From Halalkalibacter krulwichiae (GTDB lineage Bacteria; Bacillota; Bacilli; Bacillales; Bacillaceae_D): a DNA stretch of 64,000 nt. Every line of letters begins with the position of its first letter. Position 1 is the stretch's first letter. The notes below the pieces were generated by a model. That model was given only the letters and a program-made list of their open reading frames with translations. It made no database searches and was not told the DNA's origin. The stretch is taken from positions 2,255,501 through 2,319,500 of the forward strand of contig NZ_CP020814.1 in assembly GCF_002109385.1 (NCBI RefSeq), written 5' to 3'. The translations under genes were made by a program, and so were the position numbers. Shown one piece after another: positions 16,903 to 25,192 of this stretch.

Positions 16903-18187
16903 TCAATTGTTATCAGTATAAATTTCGCACCAGTCAATTAACGTTAAAGCGATTATCTCAGCGGCTTCAAATACACGGTCTAGCTCAATATACTCATTTG
17001 GGAAATGAGCTTTCTCGGTTACACCAGGGCCAAATATGATGGATGGTGTACATCCAGCCTCCGTTAATAAGCCCCCATCAGTACCCCAAGGTGATGCTTC
17101 AATAATAGGGTTTTCATTTAGTACAGATTGATAGTTCTTCTGTATTAGAGCAACTAAAGGATGATCGTTATCAATTGAGCCTGGAACCCATCTTGCTCCA
17201 AACCACTCAAGTTTTATTGGATAATCGCTAAACCAAGAATCTAATTTACTAATATCTTTTAACCAATTTTCCATTTCGTTTTTTGCAGCTTCCATTGTTT
17301 CTTCTGGTGAAATCCCTAATCTACCTTCAATAATTACTGAATCACAAACAGAAGAAGGCCAATCGCCCCCATTTATTTTTCCAATGTTAATTGGGATTGG
17401 GATTGGGATGCTTTTATAAAGGGATCATTAATACGTTTATTTCTTTTTTGCTCTAATAATTTTATATGTTCCATAACAAGCATGCTCTTCTCAATGGCAC
17501 TTACTCCTTCATATCGAGTTCCTCCATGTGCCGATCTTCCTTTGACTGTTAGGCGAAACCAAATAGATCCTTGTTGTTTAGGGAATATTTTCATATTAGT
17601 TGGTTCTGGAATGAGAGCAGCATCAGCTTTGTAACCTTTTAATATAGCAGCTAACGTTCCAGTCCCTCCACTTTCTTCTTCAATGACACTTTCAAAAATC
17701 ACATCTCCCTTTAGCTTGATATTTAACGCTTGAATCGCTTGAATTGCTAATAAAAGCGCAACATTTCCTCCTTTCATATCTGTTACACCCCGTCCATACA
17801 TTTTGCCATCTATAATCGAAGCGCTGTACGGCTCAACATGCCATTGTTCGCGATCACCTGCAGGAACGACATCAATATGGCCATTTAAAATAATCGAACG
17901 GCCTTTTCCCTGCCCTTTAATACTCCTATCACATTTGGGCTTCCACTAAAGTCTGAACGGTTTGACGCAAAATATTTGCTTTTTACTAGCTCACTTTTAT
18001 CTGGTTGCCAGACGTCTACATTCATACCCATTCTAGTTATCTCTTCTATTACAATCGTTTGCGCTTCTGCTTCATTCCCTTGAATACTCTTCGCTTGAAC
18101 TAGTTTTCTTAAGAGATCGATACCATCGTCTTTATTAGAAAGAAGCCAATGATGAATATGGTCTTTAAAATCTTGATTTTTCGTCAT
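16903..18187 (-). pseudogene. yodQ: M20 peptidase/deacylase YodQ-like, two frameshifts
   Basis: Would encode about 428 residues of an ArgE/DapE-type zinc deacylase, last gene of the kam/yod operon and likely to remove an acyl group from a beta-lysine-derived intermediate. Three frames are needed. The first runs from ATG 18187 to near 17915 (TTAAAGGG); the second carries NGHIDVVP and [11 protein letters not shown] to near 17413 (ATAAAAGC). The third carries [29 protein letters not shown] and FGPGVTEKAHFPNE to the stop. Adding one A in each of two A runs restores one full protein. All metal and catalytic residues survive. This fits sequencing error or very recent decay. Confidence 0.85.
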
Positions 18188-18203
18188 CGTCCCGCTCCTT
18201 TTG

Positions 18204-18869
18204 TCAGACATCTAATATTTTTAATTGCGATGAAATGAGTAATTCAGTTCCTGTATTTTGAATGACCTCTTCAATACTATAAGGAGTTAATACTTCCTTT
18301 AATAATAAGCCGTCTTTTGTAACTTCAATGACTGCCATATCAGTAATAATTAAGTCAACACATGTTTTAGCTGTTACAGGCAAGTTGCACTTATTTACAA
18401 TCTTCGGTTCACCATTTTTACTTATATGATTCATTACGACAACGACTTTCTTCGCTTTTGTTGCTAACTCCATTGCGCCTCCAATTCCAGGAACTCGTTT
18501 ACCTGGAACAATCCAATTTGCTAGATCGCCATCTTTACTAACCTCTAACCCGCCAAGAATCGTTACATCTATATAACCAGATCGAATCATGCCAAAAGCG
18601 GTTGCACTGTCGAAATAGGAAGAACCTGCAATAGTCGTAACGGGAAAGCCTGCAGCATTACAAAGCATCGGGTTCTCAGAACCTTTGTCTGGTGATTTTC
18701 CCATTCCTAAAATTCCATTCTCGGCATGAAACATTACTTGGTACGAATTAGGGATATGATTAGAAACGAGAGAAGGAATTCCAATTCCTAAGTTGACTAT
18801 CATTCCATTCTCAATTTCACAAGCTGCTCGTTTGGCAATTCTATTGCGAATATCTATTCCCAAGCCCAT
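18204..18869 (-). CDS. yodR: CoA-transferase beta subunit (YodR-like)
   Basis: A 221-residue class I CoA-transferase B subunit (acetate/succinyl-CoA type). The catalytic glutamate is in AENGILGMG, and the glycine-rich NLGIGIPSLV and VPGIGGAMEL blocks are present. With the alpha subunit it should move CoA onto a carboxylate made from lysine. The start ATG 18869 overlaps the end of yodS, which is typical of a translationally coupled subunit pair. The member of the operon before yodQ. Confidence 0.87.
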   Translation of the reverse strand: MGLGIDIRNRIAKRAACEIENGMIVNLGIGIPSLVSNHIPNSYQVMFHAENGILGMGKSPDKGSENPMLCNAAGFPVTTIAGSSYFDSATAFGMIRSGYIDVTILGGLEVSKDGDLANWIVPGKRVPGIGGAMELATKAKKVVVVMNHISKNGEPKIVNKCNLPVTAKTCVDLIITDMAVIEVTKDGLLLKEVLTPYSIEEVIQNTGTELLISSQLKILDV

Positions 18870-19551
18870 TTCCAATCGACCCCTTTACTTTCTATAACTA
18901 AATCAACAAACACACCGGGTGTTACGATTTCATGCGGATTTAAATCTCCTAATGGAACAATTTCTTCTACTTCTGCAATTGTAAAAGAACCTGCCATTGC
19001 TACTAATGGATTTGTGTTTCTAGCACTAGTATCATAGATTAAATTACCGAAACAATCTGACTTTTTGGCATAGACAATCGAAACGTCAGCAGTTAGGGCT
19101 GTTTCTAGTAGATATTCCTTTGCATTCAGTAATACTTTCGCTTTTCCTTCCTCCATGACACTCCCTATCCCAATATCTGTAACGATTGCCGGAAGTCCAA
19201 CCCCACCAGCCCGAATTCTTTCTGCTAGCGTTCCTTGAGGGGAGAATTCTACTTCTAACTTTCCTTCAACCATTAGTTTCCCCGCAACAGGGTTTGAACC
19301 TATATGGGATGCGATTAGTTTCTTCGCTCTTCCTTGACTAATAAGTTTTCCAATCCCTATATTCGGAAATCCAGCGTCATTTCCGATCAATGTCAAATCT
19401 TTAATTTCCTTTTCTATTAATCCATTAATTAATGTCGGTGGATTACCAACCCACCAAATCCGCCAAACATTAACGTACAGCCATTATCAATACGTGCTAG
19501 AGCCTCATCTAACATTCCAACTTTATTAATTGATTTTTGTGAAAAAGTCAT
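18854..19551 (-). pseudogene. yodS: CoA-transferase alpha subunit (YodS-like), one frameshift
   Basis: CoA-transferase A subunit, partner of YodR. From ATG 19551 (AGAGGTGG upstream) the frame reads MTFSQKSINKVGMLDEALA and reaches the start of the conserved GGFGG motif. It then shifts at GGGTTGG (19450-19452). One added G gives the expected GGFGGVGNPPTLINGL and joins the long downstream frame (LTLIGNDAGFP, AERIRAGGVGLPA). Everything else is intact, so this is probably one missing base and not a dead gene. Confidence 0.85.
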
Positions 19552-19563
19552 GTTTTCCACCTC

Positions 19564-20895
19564 TTAACTATTCTTTATGTCTAGTAATGTTTTATCTAGT
19601 AGCTCTACTAATTTCCTTATTTGTTTTTTCTTTATTGTTAATGGTGGGGCAATAATAACAGCATCGCCTCCTTTGCCATCCGTTCCTGCTGAAGAAGGGT
19701 AAAGGAGAAGTCCATTATTTTGTGCTATATTGACGATCTTATTTGTCAAATTTAAGGAGGAAGGATATGATTTTTTGTTTTGTTGATTTTCTACAAATTC
19801 TATTCCTATCATTAATCCTTTACCCCGAATGTCTCCAATAATGGAATGACTATTAGCTAAACCTTTTAACTTTTCCATTAGGTATTTACCTTTGTTAAAA
19901 GAGGCATTCACTAAATCGTTTTTTTCGATATAGTCAATAACTGCAAGACCAACTGCAGTAGACTGCGGATTAGCACTAAACGTGTGACCACTCATTACGA
20001 CTTTAGAACCTGTAAGAATCGGACTGATTACAGCTTCACTGGCCATCGTAGCCGCGATAGGGCTATAACCTGCACTCATTCCTTTTCCAAGAGTCATGAT
20101 ATCTGGCTTTACATCCCAATAATCGATCGCAAACATCTTTCCAGTTCGACCGATTCCAGTCATGACTTCATCTGCGATAAATAATATGTCATTTTGTTCA
20201 CAGATTTGTTTAATCTTTTGATAATAGCCATCAGGTGGAACGATGACCCCACCTGCAGCGCCTACGATCGGTTCTGCGATAAAAGCAGCTATGTGTTCTG
20301 CACCAATACGCTTTATTGCTGTTTCTAAATCATCAGCACAAGCGATTCCGCACTTAGGAACCGAACTTTGAAATGGGCAGCGATAACAATAAGGTGGAGC
20401 AACGGTTGGATAATCTTCCAATAACTCTACAAACCTCTCACGCCGTCCTAGATGACCTGACATTGATAAAGCTCCGAGTGTAATGCCATGATAACTAATC
20501 CGACGTGATAAGATCTTCATTTTTTTATGCTTTCCTTGCTCTTGCCAATATTGAATCGCGATTTTCATTGCAGTCTCCGTTGCTTCAGAACCACTATTTA
20601 CAAAGAAAGACCAATAGTCTTGTTCAGCATTCACAAGCGCGCTTAATCTCTTTGCTAAAGCTTCTGCAGGATCTGTTGTAAATTGAGAACGATATACAAA
20701 AGACAGCTTTTGAGATTGCTCATAAGCAGACTTTATAATCTCAGGCACGGCGTGGCCAATGCTTGCCGTTACCGCGCCTGAAGATCCGTCTAAATATTCC
20801 TTTCCATTTTCATCATAAATATAAATTCCAGATGCTCGAACTGCCTTTGGATAAACATAGTTCATTAACGGTTTAATCAGCAATGAATCTAGCAT
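19564..20895 (-). CDS. yodT: Class III aminotransferase (YodT-like)
   Basis: A 443-residue PLP-dependent omega-type transaminase. Marks are DGSSGAVTASIGHAVPEI at the N-terminus, NSGSEATETAMKIA (phosphate loop), the PLP-contacting FIADEVMTGIGRTGK, and the Schiff-base lysine in TLGKGMSAGY. In the kam/yod pathway it should remove the distal amino group of beta-lysine or its derivative. A Cys cluster (CYRCPFQSSVPKCGIAC) near residue 170 is also common in this family. The operon position between yokU and yodS supports the role. Confidence 0.88.
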   Translation of the reverse strand: MLDSLLIKPLMNYVYPKAVRASGIYIYDENGKEYLDGSSGAVTASIGHAVPEIIKSAYEQSQKLSFVYRSQFTTDPAEALAKRLSALVNAEQDYWSFFVNSGSEATETAMKIAIQYWQEQGKHKKMKILSRRISYHGITLGALSMSGHLGRRERFVELLEDYPTVAPPYCYRCPFQSSVPKCGIACADDLETAIKRIGAEHIAAFIAEPIVGAAGGVIVPPDGYYQKIKQICEQNDILFIADEVMTGIGRTGKMFAIDYWDVKPDIMTLGKGMSAGYSPIAATMASEAVISPILTGSKVVMSGHTFSANPQSTAVGLAVIDYIEKNDLVNASFNKGKYLMEKLKGLANSHSIIGDIRGKGLMIGIEFVENQQNKKSYPSSLNLTNKIVNIAQNNGLLLYPSSAGTDGKGGDAVIIAPPLTIKKKQIRKLVELLDKTLLDIKNS

Positions 20896-20952
20896 CTTAA
20901 TCCCTCTCTCTTTTTAAATGACAGACTATATTTCTTTTAGTAGCTCCCTCCG

Positions 20953-21228
20953 TCAATCAAATCTGAAATAATTCCGTTTCAATAATTTGGGTTGGTCCAT
21001 TAATTGTTGATACGTAATGCTTTTTCCTATCTTTTTCGTGTTTATGAGAATGAGTTGATCTTCTAATTCGTTGATGGTTGATTCTAGTTGATACTCCATT
21101 CCACAATTCTTACACTTGATACTGGGTGTATTTGTAATTTCGATTGCTCTTGTACCATCAGGAAGTTCCCAAAATACGGTACATGAAATATTTACAGCCC
21201 CAAACTCTTCACACCATTCACACTGCAT
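20953..21228 (-). CDS. yokU: YokU-family zinc-finger protein
   Basis: A 91-residue protein with two CxxC pairs (CEWC at the start and CKNC near residue 40), typical of the YokU family found next to kamA in Bacillus. A YgiT/MqsA-like zinc ribbon is likely. Its function is unknown; the constant link with lysine aminomutase suggests a helper or regulatory part in that pathway. AAAGGGGG precedes the ATG, which follows the kamA stop by 15 bases. Confidence 0.82.
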   Translation of the reverse strand: MQCEWCEEFGAVNISCTVFWELPDGTRAIEITNTPSIKCKNCGMEYQLESTINELEDQLILINTKKIGKSITYQQLMDQPKLLKRNYFRFD

Positions 21229-21243
21229 ATTATGACCCCCTTT

Positions 21244-22647
21244 TTAGTTGCGGTCAGTTTCTTTGTCTTTTTTAAATTGAGCATTGTATTTTTTCTCTTT
21301 TAGTTGATCTCTCTTCTCACGTTTATCTTTTAATGTTGAATATCCTTCCTTTTCTTGATAACTAGATCGACGATTGTAACGCTCTAATGACTTCGGGATA
21401 ATCGTCTTCTGCTCATCATTTAAGATTGACGATATCCCCGTATTGCTTTGATTATCCTTGTAATTCTTATACACTTTCTCGAAGTACTCATCAGCACGAC
21501 CTGCTACATATCCTTTTGGCTCTGGATAACTTGTAATAACGCCTTCAAAATTTCGTAGGACAATTTTTTCTGGGCTTTGTGACAGGATATAATTCGGTTG
21601 AAGAGTAATTTTTCCGCCACCACCAGGAGCATCAACTACAAAGGTAGGTACACTATAACCAGAAGTATGACCGCGCAATCCCTCAATAATTTCGAGACCT
21701 TTTGAAACAGGTGCACGAAAATGTCCAATTCCTTCAGATAAATCACATTGGTAAATGTAATAAGGACGAACTCTAATTTTGACAAGGTCCAAATTTAATT
21801 TCTTCATAATCGGTACACTGTCATTGATTCCTGAAAGTATCACAGCTTGGTTTCCTACTGGCACGCCTGCATCTACAAGCATTTCACAAGCTCTTTTCGA
21901 TTCCTCAGTTATTTCTATAGACGTATTAAAATGAGTGTTCAACCATACCGGATGATACTTCTTTAAAATATTACAAAGATTCTCAGTAATACGTTGCGGG
22001 AATACAACTGGTGCTCTTGTGCCAATTCTAATAATTTCAACATGAGGAATTTCACGTAGATTCTTTAAAATATATTCAAGAATTTTGTCATTTATTAATA
22101 AACCATCTCCCCCAGAGAGAAGGACATCACGTACTTTGGGTGTGTTACGAATATAATTTATCGCATCATCTAATTGTTTCTTAGGCACTCCCATTCCAAT
22201 TTGACCTGAGAAACGACGACGGGTACAGTATCGACAATACATCGAACATTGGTTGGTCACTAGAAAAAGGACACGGTCAGGATAACGATGGGTTAACCCT
22301 GGAACTGGAGAGTCTTCATCTTCCTCGAGTGGGTCTTCTAGATCATATTTCGTTTTGTGAATCTCTTGCCCAATCGGGACCGATTGCATTCTAATAGGAC
22401 ACCTTGGATCATCAGGGTTCATTAGAGATGCATAGTACGGGGTGATATTTAAGGGAATTGTCATCGTAGAAATTCGAACCCCCTCCTCCTCCTCCGGGGT
22501 CAAATTAATGACCTTCTTTAAATCATCTAAAGTTCGAATTGTATTCGTTAGTTGCCAAATCCAATCATTCCATTGTTCATCTGTGACCCCTTTCCATAGT
22601 TCGATGTCTTTCCAATGACGTTCCGGTTTATATAGATCCATTTTCAT
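21244..22647 (-). CDS. kamA: L-lysine 2,3-aminomutase
   Basis: A 467-residue radical-SAM, PLP-dependent enzyme that converts L-lysine to L-beta-lysine. The 4Fe-4S ligands are C134, C138 and C141 in CSMYCRYC. DVLLSGGDGL and RIGTRAPVVFPQRIT follow, and the PLP/zinc region is in VDAPGGGGKI. A charged, Lys-rich tail of about 60 residues extends past the catalytic core, as in Bacillus forms. First gene after the sigma-54 promoter at 22685-22700, with AAGGAGG before the ATG. Product beta-lysine can be acetylated by AblB to an osmolyte or processed by YodT-YodQ. Confidence 0.95.
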   Translation of the reverse strand: MKMDLYKPERHWKDIELWKGVTDEQWNDWIWQLTNTIRTLDDLKKVINLTPEEEEGVRISTMTIPLNITPYYASLMNPDDPRCPIRMQSVPIGQEIHKTKYDLEDPLEEDEDSPVPGLTHRYPDRVLFLVTNQCSMYCRYCTRRRFSGQIGMGVPKKQLDDAINYIRNTPKVRDVLLSGGDGLLINDKILEYILKNLREIPHVEIIRIGTRAPVVFPQRITENLCNILKKYHPVWLNTHFNTSIEITEESKRACEMLVDAGVPVGNQAVILSGINDSVPIMKKLNLDLVKIRVRPYYIYQCDLSEGIGHFRAPVSKGLEIIEGLRGHTSGYSVPTFVVDAPGGGGKITLQPNYILSQSPEKIVLRNFEGVITSYPEPKGYVAGRADEYFEKVYKNYKDNQSNTGISSILNDEQKTIIPKSLERYNRRSSYQEKEGYSTLKDKREKRDQLKEKKYNAQFKKDKETDRN

Positions 22648-22684
22648 GGGGACCCCTCCTTAATGAGCTTTCATAATTAGCTTT

Positions 22685-22700
22685 TGCAAGTATCATGCCA
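22685..22700 (-). promoter_or_regulatory. Sigma-54 (-24/-12) promoter of the kam/yod operon
   Basis: The minus strand reads TGGCATGATACTTGCA, an essentially consensus -24/-12 element (TGGCAY-N5-TTGCA), 38 bases before the kamA start. Together with the enhancer-binding protein gene upstream it indicates sigma-54 control, as known for the kam locus of Bacillus thuringiensis. Confidence 0.85.
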
Positions 22701-22774
22701 GCTTTATCTTTTGAATAAAGGCTGTCCAATAACTGTGGAGCTGTTTATTTCTACAAAAATTATCAAATAAAAAA

Positions 22775-22808
22775 GAAGAAAACTGCCAATAAGTTGGCAG
22801 TTTTCTTC
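22775..22808 (-). terminator. ablB terminator
   Basis: GAAGAAAACTGCCAA pairs with TTGGCAGTTTTCTTC around TAAG (TTAT on the minus strand); TTTTTTA follows on the minus strand. It isolates ablB from the sigma-54 operon. Confidence 0.85.
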
Positions 22809-22876
22809 AATCTCTTGTGATACCAATCATTTTTATGCCTAATATTCGGCATTTTCGACTTAAAAGTTGGCAGCTT

Positions 22877-23728
22877 TTACGTAGCTAGGTTTTTCACCCA
22901 TACATTCATATCTTCAAGATTATCGTATATATAACAATTATTTGTCATTCTTCCTGTATACGTATAACCTAACTGATAAAAAGCAGCATTCATGCCGAAG
23001 GATAGTGCTCTAGCAATCGAAAATGTACAAAATATATGTTCCCTTCGTAACTCTTCTTCTAATTTAACTAATATTTTCTTCATTAATCCGTACTTTCTGT
23101 AGGTAGGAAGAGTTGCACAATCTGTTAGTTCAGCATGATGAAAAGATTTATTTATATCAGCAGAGGCTGCACTTACAATTTCGTTGTTGTACTCTACAAT
23201 ATAAAAGATGCTAGTAGTTCTCAACATCTTTAAAACATATTCTTCCTCATCCATTGGTGTAGGATAAATGGAGAAAACTGTTCGATATAAGGTTGCGAGT
23301 TTACCTGCATCTTTTTCCACTGCACGACGAAACACATAATCTTCAGGCGTTCTCTTTAACTCTTGGTTTTTTCCTTTTTTCATAACAGATTCTAAAATTT
23401 CATCTTCTTTTACCCAAACATCACTCTTACGTCTCTCTTGGTCTTTGTATAATGTCATAGCGTAATTGTCTGAGCCATTAAAATAACCCGAAAAAATTGC
23501 CTCAAGTTGAAATCCGTAGGAAAGTAGTAATTTCCAATGTTCTGCTCTGCTATGAAAAATGCATTTAGAAAATTGATTTTCTATTAGAATTGGTTCAATA
23601 GCTTCTAATACCTTTTTGATATTTCCTCGATAATCATCAACTCTTAGACGTTCGTTAAAATAATCAAGGTACAGTTGAACAGTGAATGTTTCATTTGAAA
23701 GGATTTTCACTTCCCCTCTTTTTCCCAT
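22877..23728 (-). CDS. ablB: Putative beta-lysine N-acetyltransferase
   Basis: A 283-residue GNAT-family enzyme expected to acetylate beta-lysine made by KamA, giving N-epsilon-acetyl-beta-lysine, a compatible solute in some microbes. The C-terminal GNAT fold has RRAVEKDAGKLATLYRTVF, the acetyl-CoA region ATLPTYRKYGLMKKILVKLEEELR written in part as TLPTYRKYGLMKK, and the terminal FSIARALSFGMNAAFYQLGY-type block (SFGMNAAFYQLGY). It lies 22 bases behind the regulator gene and ends in a strong terminator, so it is outside the sigma-54 transcript. Confidence 0.87.
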   Translation of the reverse strand: MGKRGEVKILSNETFTVQLYLDYFNERLRVDDYRGNIKKVLEAIEPILIENQFSKCIFHSRAEHWKLLLSYGFQLEAIFSGYFNGSDNYAMTLYKDQERRKSDVWVKEDEILESVMKKGKNQELKRTPEDYVFRRAVEKDAGKLATLYRTVFSIYPTPMDEEEYVLKMLRTTSIFYIVEYNNEIVSAASADINKSFHHAELTDCATLPTYRKYGLMKKILVKLEEELRREHIFCTFSIARALSFGMNAAFYQLGYTYTGRMTNNCYIYDNLEDMNVWVKNLAT

Positions 23729-23750
23729 TGAAAAACCCCTTTCTCCTTTT

Positions 23751-25151
23751 CTATCGGATTAATTGAAATTTTTTCATTTTATATTGAAGAGTTTGCCTAG
23801 GTATTTCTAAAATCTTTGCCGTTTTCAAGATATTGAAGTCCGTCATTTTTAAAGCATCAGTAATAAGCTTTACTTCCGTTTCTTCTAATGTTTCTCGGAG
23901 AGGTTTAATGAATACTTCAGATCCATTTTGATTGTTCCTGCGGTTCTCCAATAAATATTGTGGCAAATGCATAATTGTAATCTTGTCCTTTTCAACCAGA
24001 TTCATAGCAAATTCTATGGAGTGTTCTAATTCTCTAATATTTCCTGGCCACTGATGGTACATTAATCTTTCAATAGCGGTTTCATCAATACCAGTTACTA
24101 GTTTTTGAAATTTATTATTATATTTTTTAATGAAATGTTGAACTAAGAGCGGAATATCCTCAATTCTTTTACGCAGAGGTGGGATTTCAATGAAGATAAC
24201 ATTTAATCGATAATATAAATCAGACCGTAATAGTTGTTTTTCAATACAGGAATGAGGATGTTCGTTCATTGCAACGATCATCCTCACATCTACTGCATAA
24301 GCTTCTGTCCCTCCAACTCTCCGAATGACACCATCTTCAAGGACTCGGAGTAATTTTGATTGGAATTCAAGTGACATTGTATTGATCTCATCAAGAAACA
24401 GGGTGCCATTATGTGCCAGTTCAAATAAGCCTGCTCGATCAACTGAACCAGTAAAGCTCCCCTTCTTTGTACCAAACAAAGTACTTTCTAACAATGAAGC
24501 TGGGAGAGTTGCACAATTTTGTGCAATAAATTGATTGTTTTTTCGTGGCGAGTAATTATGAATAGATTGAATTAATAATTCCTTCCCTGTCCCAGTCTCT
24601 CCATAAATCATCACAGGAGAAGATGTGTGAGCAGCTCTTTTAGCTAATTCTTTTACTTTATACATTTCGTTAGAGGTTGTAACGATATCATCAAATGTAT
24701 AGTTTGCACCAGTAATTGATACGGGTTTCAATCGTTGCTTATGAACTTTTCCTTGAAGTTCAAGTAATGATTGCGAAAGCTTCCTAACTCTGGTTAAGTC
24801 CTTCGCGATCTCAACAGCACCGATCGTCTTTTTTCCGACTTTTATCGGTAAAGTTGTATTGACTGTATCAATGAATTGCCCTTTTATGTTTTTATAAGAT
24901 TGTGATTGTTGATAAATGGGGTCGCCGTTTTCAATTACTTTAAGCAATGTGCTTGATTGTTTATTTAATGACGGGAAAACTTCTAATACATGTTTCCCAA
25001 GAACATCGACAATATCTACACCATCATTATTAGCAGCTACCTGATTATAATAAATAGTTATGCCGTTTGAATCTACGACATGAATTCCTTCATCAATACT
25101 TCCTAAAATCGCCTCTAACATTTGCTTTGTTTCAAACGGTTCTAGGAACAA
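23751..25151 (-). CDS. kamR: Sigma-54-dependent enhancer-binding regulator with PAS domain (KamR-like)
   Basis: A 466-residue activator. An N-terminal PAS domain (SIDEGIHVVDSNGITIYYN) is followed by a RocR/NtrC AAA+ core and a Fis-type helix-turn-helix ending in EIPRQTLQYKMKKF. The core has Walker A GETGTGKE, a GAFTGA loop that reads GSFTGS, and Walker B GTLFLDEI. The serine variants in the sigma-54-contact loop are worth noting. TTG 25151 is the likely start, six bases after AGGGGTG. It likely senses a small molecule through PAS and fires the promoter at 22685-22700. The name rests on its position and on known kam loci. Confidence 0.82.
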   Translation of the reverse strand: MFLEPFETKQMLEAILGSIDEGIHVVDSNGITIYYNQVAANNDGVDIVDVLGKHVLEVFPSLNKQSSTLLKVIENGDPIYQQSQSYKNIKGQFIDTVNTTLPIKVGKKTIGAVEIAKDLTRVRKLSQSLLELQGKVHKQRLKPVSITGANYTFDDIVTTSNEMYKVKELAKRAAHTSSPVMIYGETGTGKELLIQSIHNYSPRKNNQFIAQNCATLPASLLESTLFGTKKGSFTGSVDRAGLFELAHNGTLFLDEINTMSLEFQSKLLRVLEDGVIRRVGGTEAYAVDVRMIVAMNEHPHSCIEKQLLRSDLYYRLNVIFIEIPPLRKRIEDIPLLVQHFIKKYNNKFQKLVTGIDETAIERLMYHQWPGNIRELEHSIEFAMNLVEKDKITIMHLPQYLLENRRNNQNGSEVFIKPLRETLEETEVKLITDALKMTDFNILKTAKILEIPRQTLQYKMKKFQLIR

Positions 25152-25192
25152 GTCATTCACCCCTCTCAACACAGATGCTCATTTAATACGAG

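Noticed and set aside
17370..17420. Natural end of a short peptidase at the SQSQSQ tail
   Set aside because: The alternative frame gives the conserved PIPIPINIG segment of this family, so the tail is a frameshift product.
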